24,611 bases of DNA from a virus, in the IMG/VR virus record IMGVR_UViG_3300022602_001907, positions 1 to 24,611 of that record; one strand, given 5' to 3'. Under the pieces are notes generated by a model. It searched no databases, was not told the origin of the DNA, and worked only from the letters and a program-made list of their open reading frames with translations. Positions 1-6,609 of this stretch are shown here, piece by piece; the stretch's first letter is position 1; each line of letters opens with the position of its first letter. The translations under genes and the position numbers were made by a program.

Positions 1-1
1 C

Positions 2-145
2 TATAACTGTGGTGGAAACTACGGTGGTGGTGGTGGTGGTGGCGGCACATCACACGGCGGCGGATATGGTGGAAAAGGCGCTGTTCGTATTATATGGCCG
101 GCAGCTACAAGAAGCTTCCCAGGAACCAATACTGGTAACCCATAA
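2..145 (+). CDS. Phage tail fibre/structural protein, C-terminal fragment
   Basis: This is the last 47 codons of a gene that begins left of the window; the reading frame starts at base 2 and ends with TAA at 143-145. The peptide has a poly-glycine stretch (eight consecutive Gly codons, six of them GGT), then THis-rich glycine turns, and ends in KGAVRIIWPAATRSFPGTNTG. A glycine-rich segment followed by a GAVRIIW...R.FP.TNT tail is a common ending of tail-fibre and other receptor-binding structural proteins in marine T4-like phages. The tail-fibre chaperone-like gene directly downstream supports this. The upstream part is not visible, so the exact fibre type is unknown. Confidence 0.7.
   Translation, partial: YNCGGNYGGGGGGGGTSHGGGYGGKGAVRIIWPAATRSFPGTNTGNP
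23..40 (+). repeat. (GGT)6 trinucleotide run
   Basis: Six consecutive GGT codons lie inside the glycine-rich fibre tail and are continued by two GGC codons. The run is in frame, so slippage would change the glycine linker length without a frameshift. Confidence 0.8.
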
Positions 146-170
146 TTTATAACTAAACGGAGAATTTTTA

Positions 171-713
171 ATGCTTTATATGAAAATTGATGGAAATGGA
201 AATCCTATTGGACTTCCATTAATCCAATCAAATGTAGAAGATATAGTTGGAACTAGGTTAATTACCCCAGAAATGCTTGCTGAAAATAATCTAGCAGAAA
301 TTATAAATTGCTACGATTGTCGTCCAGCTGAGTATCAAATTGCTACTAAAGGTGAGATTGTAAAAAATCCCGACGGAACTATAGAGCAACTATGGGATGT
401 TCGAGAAATGACTGATGCCGAAAAAGTCAGAACATGGATCGAGGGAATGAGATTCTTTAAATTACTTAATAGTGATTGGACACAAATGCCCGATAGCCCA
501 CTAAGTGCAGATGAAAAAGCTGCCTGGGCAATATATCGTCAAAAACTAAGAGATATTCCCGAAACTGTAGATTTGCCTAACTTAAAAAGTCATATTGCAG
601 TTCCATGGCCTGATCCTCCTGCTATGACTAGTAAGTGGTCTCCTAGTTTAGATGAACCACCTAGTTCTAAAACTAGCAATGTGTTTGTTAATATGGGACC
701 AGGTAAGTTATAA
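171..713 (+). CDS. Tail fibre assembly chaperone-like protein
   Basis: A 180-aa protein. Residues about 82-130 carry the pattern typical of phage tail-assembly chaperone proteins (Phage_tail_APC-like): LLNSDWTQMPDSPLS followed by W..YRQKLRDIP. Such proteins are thought to help tail fibres fold or assemble in the host cytoplasm. The N-terminal 80 residues have no motif I recognise, and the C-terminus is Pro/Ser-rich and probably flexible. GGAG lies about 8 nt before the ATG; the alternative ATG at codon 4 has no better site. It directly follows the fibre gene fragment by 25 nt, the usual position for a fibre chaperone. A strong hairpin terminator begins at the stop codon. Confidence 0.72.
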   Translation: MLYMKIDGNGNPIGLPLIQSNVEDIVGTRLITPEMLAENNLAEIINCYDCRPAEYQIATKGEIVKNPDGTIEQLWDVREMTDAEKVRTWIEGMRFFKLLNSDWTQMPDSPLSADEKAAWAIYRQKLRDIPETVDLPNLKSHIAVPWPDPPAMTSKWSPSLDEPPSSKTSNVFVNMGPGKL

Positions 714-740
714 AAAAAGGGCTTTAACAGCCCTTTTTTT
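712..740. terminator. Bidirectional rho-independent terminator
   Basis: The stem GGGCT (719-723) pairs with AGCCC (729-733) around a 5-nt loop and is flanked by seven A on the left and seven T on the right. It therefore has a T tract on either strand. It lies between the rightward chaperone gene and the leftward gene ending at 745, so it can stop both transcripts and marks the left border of the accessory island. Confidence 0.88.
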
Positions 741-744
741 ACGA

Positions 745-1503
745 CTAGTTAAAATGAAACGGACATTTTGATTTTTCGTTTCGATCAATCATCTTTTTAT
801 GCCAAGATAGATTTTTTTCAAATTTATTAGTAGTGCCATATTCAAATCTCATTTTATTAAACTCTGCTGTATCAATTAAATGATTTTTAATTATTACTTC
901 TCTCTCAGATAACGGTGTTATATGTGCAATAGGTTGACCGGCTTCTATAATAAATCTATGATCCTGCTTAGGATGTATAATCATATTAATATTAGTAGTA
1001 ATTTGATATTTGTAACTTACTACACCAGGTAATACTGTATAATCACTTATTGTTGACATGTTCCAAGTTGGTTGTGAAAATGTCCAATGGATGTCATCTT
1101 TGGTTTTAAAAAACCAAGGACTTTCTAATTTGATATGAAACTGCCCTCTTTCTAAAGGTAAAAATCCCGCCCATTGATTAGGATCATGACTTTGAGCAGG
1201 TGTGATATGGTCTGAAAATTGCCAATTGCATTCTCTATGTGTAATGTGTATAGCAATATCAGACCATAAAGGTAATACAACACCATATTGAAAATTGTCA
1301 ATAAGCCCCGGACAACCTTTCATTGTGGGTTGTTCGCCTAATGTGTTGTTTAAGTTAGGATTTTGAGTGTTATAAGTTTTAGGTAACTTTTTCCACCATT
1401 CTGGATAGTGTTTATTAGCAAACTCTATAGGTGTATATTTACAAACATCTGGTCGATCTGTAAAACAGTCTAGTGTAATTTTTTTACGTTTAAAAAAGAA
1501 CAA
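745..1503 (-). CDS. Uncharacterised island protein, copy 1 (TTG start)
   Basis: A 252-aa protein of a family I cannot name with confidence. It is clearly homologous to the protein at 11295-12056: both begin MFFFK and share LDCFT at residues 11-15, YP.W and LP near 33-41, MKGCPG.ID at 61-69, PLW.D, QW.GF, a later G.P..H..PL, and a C-terminal CPF. Three Cys positions are shared (13, 64 and 247 here). There is no signal peptide or membrane segment. The start is TTG, with GGAG 6 nt upstream; alignment of the first residues with the ATG-started paralogue supports it. It is 1 nt downstream of the oxygenase gene on the same strand. The paralogue also follows an oxygenase gene, which suggests a functional pairing. 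The layout of aromatic and His residues in the C-terminal half vaguely recalls DUF6065-type proteins, but this is only an impression. Confidence 0.75.
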   Translation of the reverse strand: MFFFKRKKITLDCFTDRPDVCKYTPIEFANKHYPEWWKKLPKTYNTQNPNLNNTLGEQPTMKGCPGLIDNFQYGVVLPLWSDIAIHITHRECNWQFSDHITPAQSHDPNQWAGFLPLERGQFHIKLESPWFFKTKDDIHWTFSQPTWNMSTISDYTVLPGVVSYKYQITTNINMIIHPKQDHRFIIEAGQPIAHITPLSEREVIIKNHLIDTAEFNKMRFEYGTTNKFEKNLSWHKKMIDRNEKSKCPFHFN

Positions 1504-1504
1504 G

Positions 1505-2155
1505 TTAATCTCCGTTTACAAATCTTAAATTTCCAGAAATAGAAATTCTATAATCATCAGAAGTGTAAAATGGGTTAACACTATGTGCAAGAGTTGACGG
1601 AAACATAGCTAGTCTGCCTTCCCAGCTACTGTCTACTGGTAATATTTGACTACAAAATTGACCTAATATGTTAACATAGTGAAATGTAAATTTAGAAGTT
1701 CTTGGGCCTCCACTGTTTACTGTTGGAAATATTGCATCTTCGTCTTTTAAATTATAAGGAATTTTCATCCAAATTACAAAACTTAATACGCCAGTATGTA
1801 GATGCGGAGGATTAAATTCATACTTCTTTTGAAAATTAACCCATAGTTCAGATAGTATTAGCGTAGAAGGTCCAACATGACTGCCAAATGTTTGAAAATA
1901 CTGATATTTTTCCTCGTATAAATTTCCCATCTGTAGCATAAATGGCTCTAAGAAATTTATCATATCGTCCATCTTATATTCTTTTTCCATATGCCCTAAT
2001 AAATTTTTGTTATTAGGTATAGAATTTTTAAAATTTTCATTTTGTATTTTGTCAATGTAGCTATAAAGTGGCACTGATATGGATTTTGGAATATGGCAAG
2101 ATAGCACTCCAAAATTTGGAGGATCAATAAAATCTACAATTGTTTCTTCTATCAT
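1505..2155 (-). CDS. Putative Fe(II)/2-oxoglutarate oxygenase
   Basis: A 216-aa protein related to the 2OG-Fe(II)_Oxy_5 type of double-stranded beta-helix dioxygenases. Candidate iron ligands are H118 and H120 (PPHLHTG) and distal H191 in FPSTLAHSV; R203 in YRISISGN would bind the 2-oxoglutarate carboxylate. The FPS..H.V....RISISGN block matches the family pattern. I chose the ATG at 2155 because TGAG lies about 8 nt upstream; a TTG four codons earlier (2167) lacks a visible ribosome site. It is the first gene of a leftward pair with the unknown gene at 745. A TATAAT box (2175-2180) in the shared intergenic region can drive it. It has the same motif set as the three oxygenases at 3846, 4457 and 5990 but is more divergent. 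The substrate is unknown. Confidence 0.7.
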   Translation of the reverse strand: MIEETIVDFIDPPNFGVLSCHIPKSISVPLYSYIDKIQNENFKNSIPNNKNLLGHMEKEYKMDDMINFLEPFMLQMGNLYEEKYQYFQTFGSHVGPSTLILSELWVNFQKKYEFNPPHLHTGVLSFVIWMKIPYNLKDEDAIFPTVNSGGPRTSKFTFHYVNILGQFCSQILPVDSSWEGRLAMFPSTLAHSVNPFYTSDDYRISISGNLRFVNGD

Positions 2156-2174
2156 TATATGTCTCAAGTAGTCA

Positions 2175-2201
2175 ATTATATATCAATTGATCTATTATCA
2201 A
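2175..2201 (-). promoter_or_regulatory. Leftward sigma70-type promoter
   Basis: Read on the minus strand, TTGATA (2201-2196) and a perfect TATAAT (2180-2175) are separated by 15 bp. The spacing is short, so strength is uncertain. It points into the oxygenase gene starting at 2155 and lies back to back with the rightward promoter. Confidence 0.5.
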
Positions 2202-2213
2202 GAAATATTCTTG
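2199..2213. promoter_or_regulatory. Candidate operator palindrome
   Basis: CAAGAA-ATA-TTCTTG forms a 6-bp perfect dyad with a 3-bp centre. It overlaps the leftward -35 element (2196-2201) and ends 2 bp before the rightward -35 (2215). A dimeric regulator bound here could control both halves of the island. The function is inferred from position only. Confidence 0.4.
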
Positions 2214-2214
2214 G

Positions 2215-2244
2215 TTGACAAAACGATGATAATTAAGTTATACT
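2215..2244 (+). promoter_or_regulatory. Rightward sigma70-type promoter of the halogenase operon
   Basis: TTGACA (2215-2220), an 18-bp spacer and TATACT (2239-2244) form a near-consensus promoter. Transcription would start at about 2251, giving a leader of roughly 13 nt that contains GAGGG before the ATG at 2264. It is the only strong promoter I see for the 13-gene array. Confidence 0.75.
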
Positions 2245-2263
2245 AGTTAACTGAGGGAATTGT

Positions 2264-3853
2264 ATGCCAACAAAAATTGAAAAAATTGTCATCGTAGGTG
2301 GCGGATCTGCAGGCTGGATGACAGCCGCGCACCTTATTAAATTTTTTCCAAATAAAGAAATAGTAGTAGTAGAAAGTCCCGATATTCCTATTGTAGGAGT
2401 AGGGGAAAGCACCTTAGGACAAATTAGAAATTGGACACATGCTTTAGGCATTGATGAAAACGATTTTATGAAGTATACTAACGCTTCATATAAAATGAGT
2501 ATTAAATTTACAGATTTTTATAAAAAAGATGCTGGCGCTTTTCATTATCCGTTTGGTGTTCCTGTGTTTGCCGACGCTCCAGAAGAATTACTCGAATGGC
2601 AAGCTAAAAAGATAATCTATCCTGATACTCCGGTAGAAGACTATGCTAGAACCTACTACCCAATTATGCCATTAGTCGAAAACAACAAGTATACTAAGAA
2701 TCATAACGGGGATTTAGACGGTTTTAGATCTGATCTAAGTGTTGCGTATCACTTTGATTCTGCACTATTTGGACAATGGTTAAAGAATAATTTTTGTTTG
2801 CCTAAAGGTGTAAAAAATATAAGACAAACAGTTGTTAACATTCCTACTAATGAAAATGGAATCGAGCATTTAGAACTAGATAACGGTGACATTGTTACTG
2901 CTGATTTATTCATTGATTGCACTGGTTGGAAAAGTCTGCTGTTATCTGAAACTCTAAAAGAGCCTTTTATTTCTTGGAATGATGTATTGCCGAATAATAA
3001 AGCATGGGCTACTCAAGTAGAATATAAAGAAAAAGAAAAAGAATTAGAAGGTTATACTAATTGCACAGCTATAGGTAACGGATGGGTCTGGAATATTCCT
3101 TTGTGGAGCCGACTAGGAACTGGATATGTCTATAGCGATCAATTTATCAGCGATGATGATGCATTAGAAGAATTTAAACAACACTTAATGAGTGACAAAA
3201 TGACTGTTCCTAGAACACGGGAAGAAGTAGATTCATACTCATATAGAAATATTAAAATGCGTGTAGGAATTCATGAACGCACTTGGGTTAAAAATGTCGT
3301 TGCAATCGGTCTAAGCGCAGGATTTATTGAACCACTAGAAAGCAATGGGTTGTTTACAGTCCACGAGTTTTTAACATCTTTAGTTAATACACTTGAACGT
3401 GAATACATTAGTCAATGGGATAAAGATGTTTATAGTAGTGCTTGTAAAGGTATGTTTACTAACTTTGCTGAATTTGTAGGGCTACATTATGCATTAAGTG
3501 TAAGAGACGACACTCCCTATTGGAGAGCCGCTACTAGTAAAACTTATAGCAATGATATGGTTCATAGAATTCCAACCACCCATATAGGATTTAATGACTT
3601 AGCAGAGAGAAAAATGTTTAAATTTGCACACGAGGGTGGCGGAGGTATACATTGTATTGCAACTGGTATGCATTATTTTATGCTACATCGTCATCAATTA
3701 TTGTTTGCAGAAAATCATAGGGGCATCGATGCGAAGCTTAGATGTGACGAATTTGTTTTTAGAAGAAAATTTTTGCAACAAAAATGGCAAGCAGTTGCAG
3801 ATCGATCTCCTACTATCTATCAATATTTAAAAGATAACATTCATAATGAATAA
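2264..3853 (+). CDS. Flavin-dependent tryptophan-type halogenase
   Basis: A 529-aa protein with every hallmark of the PrnA/RebH family, at the family's usual length. The FAD-binding GxGxxG is G12-x-G14-x-x-G17. GVGES follows at 45-49. The catalytic lysine is K77 in NASYKMSIKF, matching K79 of PrnA/RebH. WxWxIP is intact (W274, W276, P279). The active-site glutamate is E359 in IEPLES, matching E346 of PrnA. The known reaction uses FADH2, O2 and halide to form HOCl or HOBr, relayed by the lysine to an aromatic carbon. No flavin reductase is encoded nearby, so reduced FAD would come from the host. GAGGG lies 6 nt before the ATG. It heads the rightward operon; its last 8 nt overlap the next gene. 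It is the most canonical of the five halogenase homologues here. Confidence 0.9.
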   Translation: MPTKIEKIVIVGGGSAGWMTAAHLIKFFPNKEIVVVESPDIPIVGVGESTLGQIRNWTHALGIDENDFMKYTNASYKMSIKFTDFYKKDAGAFHYPFGVPVFADAPEELLEWQAKKIIYPDTPVEDYARTYYPIMPLVENNKYTKNHNGDLDGFRSDLSVAYHFDSALFGQWLKNNFCLPKGVKNIRQTVVNIPTNENGIEHLELDNGDIVTADLFIDCTGWKSLLLSETLKEPFISWNDVLPNNKAWATQVEYKEKEKELEGYTNCTAIGNGWVWNIPLWSRLGTGYVYSDQFISDDDALEEFKQHLMSDKMTVPRTREEVDSYSYRNIKMRVGIHERTWVKNVVAIGLSAGFIEPLESNGLFTVHEFLTSLVNTLEREYISQWDKDVYSSACKGMFTNFAEFVGLHYALSVRDDTPYWRAATSKTYSNDMVHRIPTTHIGFNDLAERKMFKFAHEGGGGIHCIATGMHYFMLHRHQLLFAENHRGIDAKLRCDEFVFRRKFLQQKWQAVADRSPTIYQYLKDNIHNE

Positions 3854-4460
3854 AATGTATCCGTTATTTCCGCAGGCAGTTTTTACTGTAGAATCAACAC
3901 GACCTAGATTCGACAACGTTATTGATTTTTGTAAAACATTAGACTACGGACCAAATGGCGGAGGAAATTTTACCAGTGTAAATACAGATATTTTATCTCA
4001 TACTATGTTTTCCGAGATAAGATCTATGATAGAATCTGCCATAGATGAATATACAAAAAATATAATGGAATGGAAAGCTAACTTTTACATTATACAGTCT
4101 TGGATAAACAAAAATCCTCCTAATACTGCCCATCACGAGCATTATCATGCTAATAGTTTTATCAGCGGTGTATTTTATCTTAAACCATTAAGACCGGATT
4201 TTCTAACGTTTGGCAGTGGAAAACAGTTAACTCTTGCCCCTCCGACATTAAATTTTAACATGTGGAACAGTCAAAAATACGATTTGCCATTAAACGATAA
4301 TATGATTGTTTTATTTCCGTCAACTCTATTACACAGTGTAGGAGAAAACAAAACTAATGAAACTAGATTTAGCCTTGCATTTAATGTATTCTTAGAAGGA
4401 GTGCTAGGCGCAGAAAAAGTAACAAGCCAACTAAGATTAACTAAAAAGGTCATGATATGA
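3846..4460 (+). CDS. Fe(II)/2-oxoglutarate oxygenase (2OG-Fe(II)_Oxy_5-like), array copy 1
   Basis: A 204-aa protein starting MYPLFPQAVF, as the next oxygenase and the one at 5990 do in similar form. The metal-binding region is HHEHYHANS (H96-S104), with H99-x-H101 aligning to the family H-x-H-x-N-S motif, then SGVFYL. The distal histidine is H163 in LFPSTLLHSV, and R174 in ETRFSLAFN is the likely 2-oxoglutarate ligand. This pattern fits the TIGR02466/Oxy_5 family of putative hydroxylases. The start overlaps the end of the halogenase by 8 nt (ATGAATAA); a second ATG three codons in is possible. There is no clear Shine-Dalgarno, so translation is probably coupled. Its C-terminus overlaps the next gene by ATGA. 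The substrate is unknown; hydroxylation next to a halogenase suggests shared tailoring. Confidence 0.75.
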   Translation: MNKMYPLFPQAVFTVESTRPRFDNVIDFCKTLDYGPNGGGNFTSVNTDILSHTMFSEIRSMIESAIDEYTKNIMEWKANFYIIQSWINKNPPNTAHHEHYHANSFISGVFYLKPLRPDFLTFGSGKQLTLAPPTLNFNMWNSQKYDLPLNDNMIVLFPSTLLHSVGENKTNETRFSLAFNVFLEGVLGAEKVTSQLRLTKKVMI

Positions 4461-5050
4461 GTGAAATTTATCCCTTATTTTCTACTCCGGTTTTTAAAAC
4501 TCATCACGACGGTCCGCCATTTGAAGACCTTATTAAATTTTGTAAAAGCTCTGAAACTAGAGTTAACAAGGGGAATAACTATACCAGTTTAAACAACTAC
4601 GCACTAAATGATCCAATATTTTTAAAATTAAGAAAGTTTATAGAAGCCTCTATAAAAGAATACACTGATTCAATGGAATGGCAAAATGAATTTTACATTA
4701 CACAATCATGGTTTAATGTTAATCCGACAGGAACTGGTCATCATGAGCACTATCATTTAAACAGTATTGTTAGTGGATCTTTTTATCTAAATGCTGGGAA
4801 GAACGATTTTATAACATTTCATAGTGGACAACGACCAGCTATTGGGCTTACTACAAATGCGTTTAACATAATGAATTCTCCTTCATGGGATCTAGAAGTA
4901 GCTACTAATGATTTAATACTATTTCCCTCACAGACATTGCATAGTGTAAAACCAAATCCAGAACCGTATGAAAGAATTAGTTTAGCATTTAACACGTTTG
5001 TTAGAGGCACATTAGGATTAAACGAAAATTTAACACATCTAAAATTATAA
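4457..5050 (+). CDS. Fe(II)/2-oxoglutarate oxygenase (2OG-Fe(II)_Oxy_5-like), array copy 2
   Basis: A 197-aa close paralogue of the preceding gene, apparently a tandem duplicate. It keeps the same order of features: an N-terminal EIYPLFSTPVF, ITQSW, HHEHYHLNS (H98-x-H100), SGSFYL, LFPSQTLHSV with distal H162, and R173 in ERISLAFNTF. All predicted cofactor ligands remain, so it should be active. It starts in an ATGA overlap with copy 1, which indicates translational coupling. It is followed after 10 nt by the glycosyltransferase gene. It may differ from copy 1 in substrate or regiochemistry. Confidence 0.75.
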   Translation: MSEIYPLFSTPVFKTHHDGPPFEDLIKFCKSSETRVNKGNNYTSLNNYALNDPIFLKLRKFIEASIKEYTDSMEWQNEFYITQSWFNVNPTGTGHHEHYHLNSIVSGSFYLNAGKNDFITFHSGQRPAIGLTTNAFNIMNSPSWDLEVATNDLILFPSQTLHSVKPNPEPYERISLAFNTFVRGTLGLNENLTHLKL

Positions 5051-5060
5051 AGAGAAAAAC

Positions 5061-5993
5061 ATGAAAAGAAATACAGCATTTTTAATCAATGGCGGAGCAG
5101 GAAGAGTGTTATGTGCTATTCCAGCTTTAGAGCTATATGAAAAAGAACATCCAGAAGATGACTTTATAATTGTAGTTGAATATTTTATTGAATTATTTAA
5201 AGGTCATCCTACTTTATATAAAAGATGTTATGATCACCATCATAGACATTTGTATGAAGATAAACTTAAAAATATGAATGTTTATTTTCCGGAATGTTAC
5301 CATGTATGGGAGTATTTTAATCAGCAAGCATCTATTAGTCAATCTTTTGATTTATTACTTAATAAAAAAGGCGTAAGAGATTTACCAGTGCCTACACTTG
5401 TGCTGAGTAACGAAGAAACACAAGGCGGATTAGAGACTGTAAAAACAATTAAAAAAGATTTTCAAAACAAAAAAGCAATTGTGTTTCAACCATTTGGCAG
5501 AGGATCAACAATGACTCCTGGTTCTATAAATAACGATCCCCAAGGTCGATCGTTTTCAATGGCCGATGCTGTGCAAATTATTAGACGTTTGCAACGAAAA
5601 TATACAGTAATTGTCATGTCTGAAAATCAAATTGACTTTAAAATATTTGGAATAAAAGAAGTAGTTCCTCAGCTAACTAATATGTCATTGCGCCGATGGA
5701 TGGGTGTTATTAATGCCGCTGATTATTTCTTAGGGTGTGATAGTGTAGGACAGCATTTTGCAGTTTCTTTAGGTAAAAAAGCTACAGTAGTGCTAGGTGG
5801 AACTTTTAAAGAAAATGTTTCATATCCAAATTACAAAAATCTCAATATCATAGATTTAGGAGAAGGCAAACGTATGTATGCACCTATACGTATGTGTTCA
5901 AGCGAAATAGCAGATACTAATAATGAAAAATTGATATCGTTAACCGAAGCTAGCCTAAATAAAATTATTGCAACAGTTGATCAAAATATATGA
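5061..5993 (+). CDS. GT9-like (heptosyltransferase-type) glycosyltransferase
   Basis: A 310-aa protein with a GT-B layout. The N-terminus, FLINGGAGRVLCAIPAL (residues 7-23), resembles the GT9 start (G..GD.l...P.l). A middle segment, IVFQPFGRG (about 140-148), and a C-terminal nucleotide-sugar-binding segment, GCDSVGQHFAVSLGKKATVV (225-244), follow; the D/S-x-x-x-H pattern is typical of ADP-heptose:LPS heptosyltransferase relatives. It would transfer a sugar from a nucleotide donor; donor and acceptor cannot be read from the sequence. AGAG precedes the ATG by about 9 nt. The next gene starts in an ATGA overlap. With the carbamoyltransferase two genes on, it suggests that at least part of the island product is glycosylated. 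Confidence 0.68.
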   Translation: MKRNTAFLINGGAGRVLCAIPALELYEKEHPEDDFIIVVEYFIELFKGHPTLYKRCYDHHHRHLYEDKLKNMNVYFPECYHVWEYFNQQASISQSFDLLLNKKGVRDLPVPTLVLSNEETQGGLETVKTIKKDFQNKKAIVFQPFGRGSTMTPGSINNDPQGRSFSMADAVQIIRRLQRKYTVIVMSENQIDFKIFGIKEVVPQLTNMSLRRWMGVINAADYFLGCDSVGQHFAVSLGKKATVVLGGTFKENVSYPNYKNLNIIDLGEGKRMYAPIRMCSSEIADTNNEKLISLTEASLNKIIATVDQNI

Positions 5994-6601
5994 GACCTTC
6001 TGAAATTTATCCATTATTCCCTACAGTAGTTTATAAAAATAAATTAGAAAGGACCTTATCTCAAGAAGAATTAGATTTTATCTATTCTTCTGAAGTATTT
6101 GGGCAAAGTCTTGGAAATGAAATTTCAACTAGTATGTGGATTTTAGAAAAGGAAGAATTGCAACAGTTGAAGCAAGATTTCATGGAGCATGTAAACATTT
6201 ATTTAAATGAAATAATGATGGTAGATGCGGAGTTGTATATAACCAATTCTTGGATTAATGTTACTGGCCATAGCCAACAACATTCTCTACATAATCATAA
6301 TAATAGTATTATATCAGGAGTGTTTTATCTAAATGCTTCAGATAGCCAGCCCACTATTACATTTAATAGAATGATTCCACCGTTTTTCTTAACTATGAGA
6401 TCCAAAGAATATACAATGTTTAATTCGATAGAATGGAATATTCCCGTAGAAGATAACTCTATTATAATTTTTCCATCGCAATGCTACCATTTTGTTAAGC
6501 AGAATCTAAGTAAAAATCAAAGAATAAGCATTGCGTTTAATACATTTCTTAAGGGATCTATTGGCGGAGATTCCGAAGGTGCAGATTTAATTTTAAGGTA
6601 A
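5990..6601 (+). CDS. Fe(II)/2-oxoglutarate oxygenase (2OG-Fe(II)_Oxy_5-like), array copy 3
   Basis: A 203-aa third member of the oxygenase set that includes 3846 and 4457, separated from them by the glycosyltransferase. It begins SEIYPLFPTVVY. The metal site is LHNHNNS with H101-x-H103, followed by ISGVFYL. Distal H167 lies in IIFPSQCYHFV and R178 in QRISIAFNTF. The region between residues 20 and 80 is more divergent than in the other two copies, so a different substrate pocket is likely. It starts in ATGA with the glycosyltransferase stop. After an 8-nt gap comes the carbamoyltransferase. Confidence 0.74.
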   Translation: MRPSEIYPLFPTVVYKNKLERTLSQEELDFIYSSEVFGQSLGNEISTSMWILEKEELQQLKQDFMEHVNIYLNEIMMVDAELYITNSWINVTGHSQQHSLHNHNNSIISGVFYLNASDSQPTITFNRMIPPFFLTMRSKEYTMFNSIEWNIPVEDNSIIIFPSQCYHFVKQNLSKNQRISIAFNTFLKGSIGGDSEGADLILR

Positions 6602-6609
6602 CTAATATA

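Noticed and set aside
2156-2167. TTG at 2167 as the start of the leftward oxygenase
   Set aside because: No ribosome site precedes it, whereas the ATG at 2155 has TGAG at suitable spacing.
5525-5532. Exact TATAAATA inside the glycosyltransferase gene
   Set aside because: It lies in the middle of a coding sequence (Ser-Ile-Asn-Asn codons), and several such 8-mers are expected by chance in AT-rich DNA of this length.
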